From assembly GCA_037893225.1 (NCBI GenBank), contig JAZGUH010000360.1, positions 1,612,001 through 1,676,000 on the forward strand: a stretch of DNA of 64,000 bases, written 5' to 3'. The position numbers and the translations under genes are program-made. Each line of letters opens with the position of its first letter. The stretch's first letter is position 1. The notes under the pieces were generated by a model. The model had not been told where the DNA came from, searched no databases, and saw nothing but the letters and a program-made list of their open reading frames with translations. Of the stretch, positions 62,471 through 64,000 are shown piece by piece. Source of the stretch: Hippasteria phrygiana. Its lineage: Eukaryota > Echinodermata > Asteroidea > Valvatida > Goniasteridae.

Positions 62471-63804
62471 AGATCATCACGTATTCACATATACACAACC
62501 GCACCAACTGCACCACACTTTGAGGAAAGGAGGTAGCACCAAACGACACCACTGGCACCACCTGCACCCACCCGCAGGCTGGCACCACCAATCGGGGTCC
62601 AATGGCTCCTCCTATACTACTTACGGGCTTTGTGTAGGACGGTATGTCGAGCCCTGCAGCAGTCAAATTTACCAGATAAACTACAGGGGAAAACCGCCGA
62701 TAATAATTGCTAGATTAGATGATCTTATTGCTTTGTAGACATCAGAAGTACCTTACAGTATCTGTAGCTGTTGTGGAACTTTTCTAGAGCTCGGCAGAGT
62801 CGTAAGTTTGATACCATAATGTGCTTTTGTGTAACTTTATTGAGTGGAGTTTGTAGCGGTTTAGCGATGTGTAAAACCCACGTCACGTAGGCTTTAGAAA
62901 GGTGTTCGAGATTGTACTCGTTGTAATTTGTAATGCTAGCCTAGCAGTACAGAAATGTTTGATGTTCGATTGCAGTGGGCATGTACATGTATATGTATTT
63001 TGTAAGTTTTTAAGGAGATTATTTGTTTTGTTTATTGTTTTCAGATTAAACCCACATCTACAATTAAATCAGGAGTAAATGACCAAAGAGTGAGTTGTTC
63101 CAAGCAGCAGTTGAGCAGAAAATGTAACATTAATGTTAGAGATATCATGCTCAGCTTGTAGTATTAGTGTCCTATGAAAATAAGAATCCTTTTGGAAATT
63201 GAATTGCATTTTATTAAACTGTAAATTAAGATAAATGTAATTCCATTTAATTAATGTCCTATTCATTTAAATCCTGTCATTGTCCAGACACCCATTGTTG
63301 TGATTGTGTCGGTAGCAAGAGGCTGAAACACCATGTTGGTGGTGTTTTGAGGTAGTCACATGGCAAGGCCTTTTCATGCATAGCTGAATAACAATTGATT
63401 TTTTTTTCTGAATGTGGCCAATACCCAGAGCAAATGAAGGCTGATTACAAGAAATAGTATAATGTCATGTTTCGATTTCGTGGGAGACAAGGAGTTGTCA
63501 AAGTGGGCATTTTTATTTACTTACCCTGTACATGTGTGCATTGGTTATATAGCAATAAATGATACATAAATATCTTGCCATTTTGTTTGTCCTATTACAG
63601 AAGTGCACCAACTTGCTGATACTGAATTGCGTGAAAACAAGTGATGCCACTGTATCTCCTGCAGGCGCAGCTATTCACATCCTTCTCTCAATACCTTCAT
63701 ATTCATGTCCTTCCCTCACAGTGGACATTCTTAGTTGAATTTCCTTGATTTTTGATAGACAGAAAATACTTGCTCATTTCTGCAACGTACACGTATTTCT
63801 GTGA
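62471..63804. other. Interval without recognised genes
   Basis: The sequence is unique, AT-rich after about 62,700, with a CACC-rich patch at 62,485-62,600. Only short unconvincing frames are present. The right terminus of the Polinton, if it extends this far, would lie here, but no matching terminal repeat was recognised. Confidence 0.5.
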
Positions 63805-64000
63805 ACTGTTATTGTTGAAAAGCAAATATCATCCATGTCGGTTGGGAAAGCAACAGGTCCGGATGGCATCAGTGTTAAAATGATTAAAATTGCTTCCCCT
63901 TATATTACTAAATCTTTAACTTATATTTTTAACCTCTCCATAACATGCGAGCAATACCCTAAGGATTGGAAACACGCCTTGGTAACACCAATTCACAAGG
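63805..64000 (+). pseudogene. 5'-truncated LINE reverse transcriptase fragment, continues off the window
   Basis: After a TGA at 63,802 the plus strand is open to the window end (65 codons). It contains VGKATGPDGISVKMIK, the RT finger motif found in CR1/Jockey/RTE-type LINEs, followed by the helix region and the conserved W-K-x-A-L-V-T-P-I-H-K. No endonuclease precedes it, so the copy is 5' truncated at about 63,800 or rearranged. It is a different family and opposite strand from the LINE at 49-51 kb. Confidence 0.78.

Noticed and set aside
51900..62900. Terminal inverted repeats of the Polinton
   Set aside because: Comparing the flanks by eye gave no convincing inverted match, so no termini or target-site duplication are annotated. 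An inverted-repeat search would settle it.
62469..63266. Short frames of 65-72 codons right of the CCAAT repeats
   Set aside because: There is no homology, composition is biased and the frames overlap on opposite strands. They are treated as chance.

Overview
The window looks like animal nuclear DNA, most plausibly a marine or other aquatic invertebrate. It holds a 43.6 kb satellite array, a Ngaro/DIRS-type tyrosine-recombinase retrotransposon, a Tx1/L1-like LINE fragment, a decayed Polinton (Maverick, adintovirus-like) with protein-primed PolB, A32-like ATPase and chromodomain integrase, and CCAAT/CRE/TATA promoter architecture. No rRNA, tRNA, CRISPR or bacterial operon signals were seen. 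The species cannot be named from sequence alone.

Layout: (1) 1-43,615 is a satellite with a 232 bp monomer, about 178 full units plus at least 17 copies of a 141 bp deletion variant, arranged in several higher-order repeats (1391, 1764, 2835, 3250 and 4459 bp). The many 94-168 codon open frames on the minus strand are by-products of the repeat. (2) 43,616-44,170 is a different array built on a TCGCGA-centred motif with alternating 69/55 bp spacing. (3) About 44,170-48,960 is a Ngaro-like element on the minus strand: gag with zinc knuckles and AT-hook, RT-RNase H, tyrosine recombinase and SGNH hydrolase. Gag and RT carry frameshifts; recombinase and hydrolase are open. (4) 48,978-51,302 is a minus-strand LINE ORF2 fragment with two in-frame stops, one next to the catalytic ADD. 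(5) 51,303-52,241 is non-coding with two short tandem repeats. (6) 52,242-59,889 is the Polinton/adintovirus-like element on the minus strand: PolB in three frames, ATPase, two small basic virion-like proteins, a broken ORF of a recurrent Polinton family, a truncated integrase and a frameshifted structural-protein candidate. No major capsid protein or protease was found. (7) 60,972-62,470 is a minus-strand module: a compact promoter, a WW + PC4 gene with an apparent frameshift, and a Cys/His-rich exon behind a good splice acceptor. It may be the early region of the Polinton or a separate gene. (8) 62,471-63,804 shows no gene. The last 196 bases hold the start of a plus-strand LINE RT fragment running off the window.

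The region reads as a heterochromatic or repeat-rich edge where a satellite meets nested mobile elements. The least explained piece is the WW/PC4/Cys-rich module and its phased CCAAT promoter.
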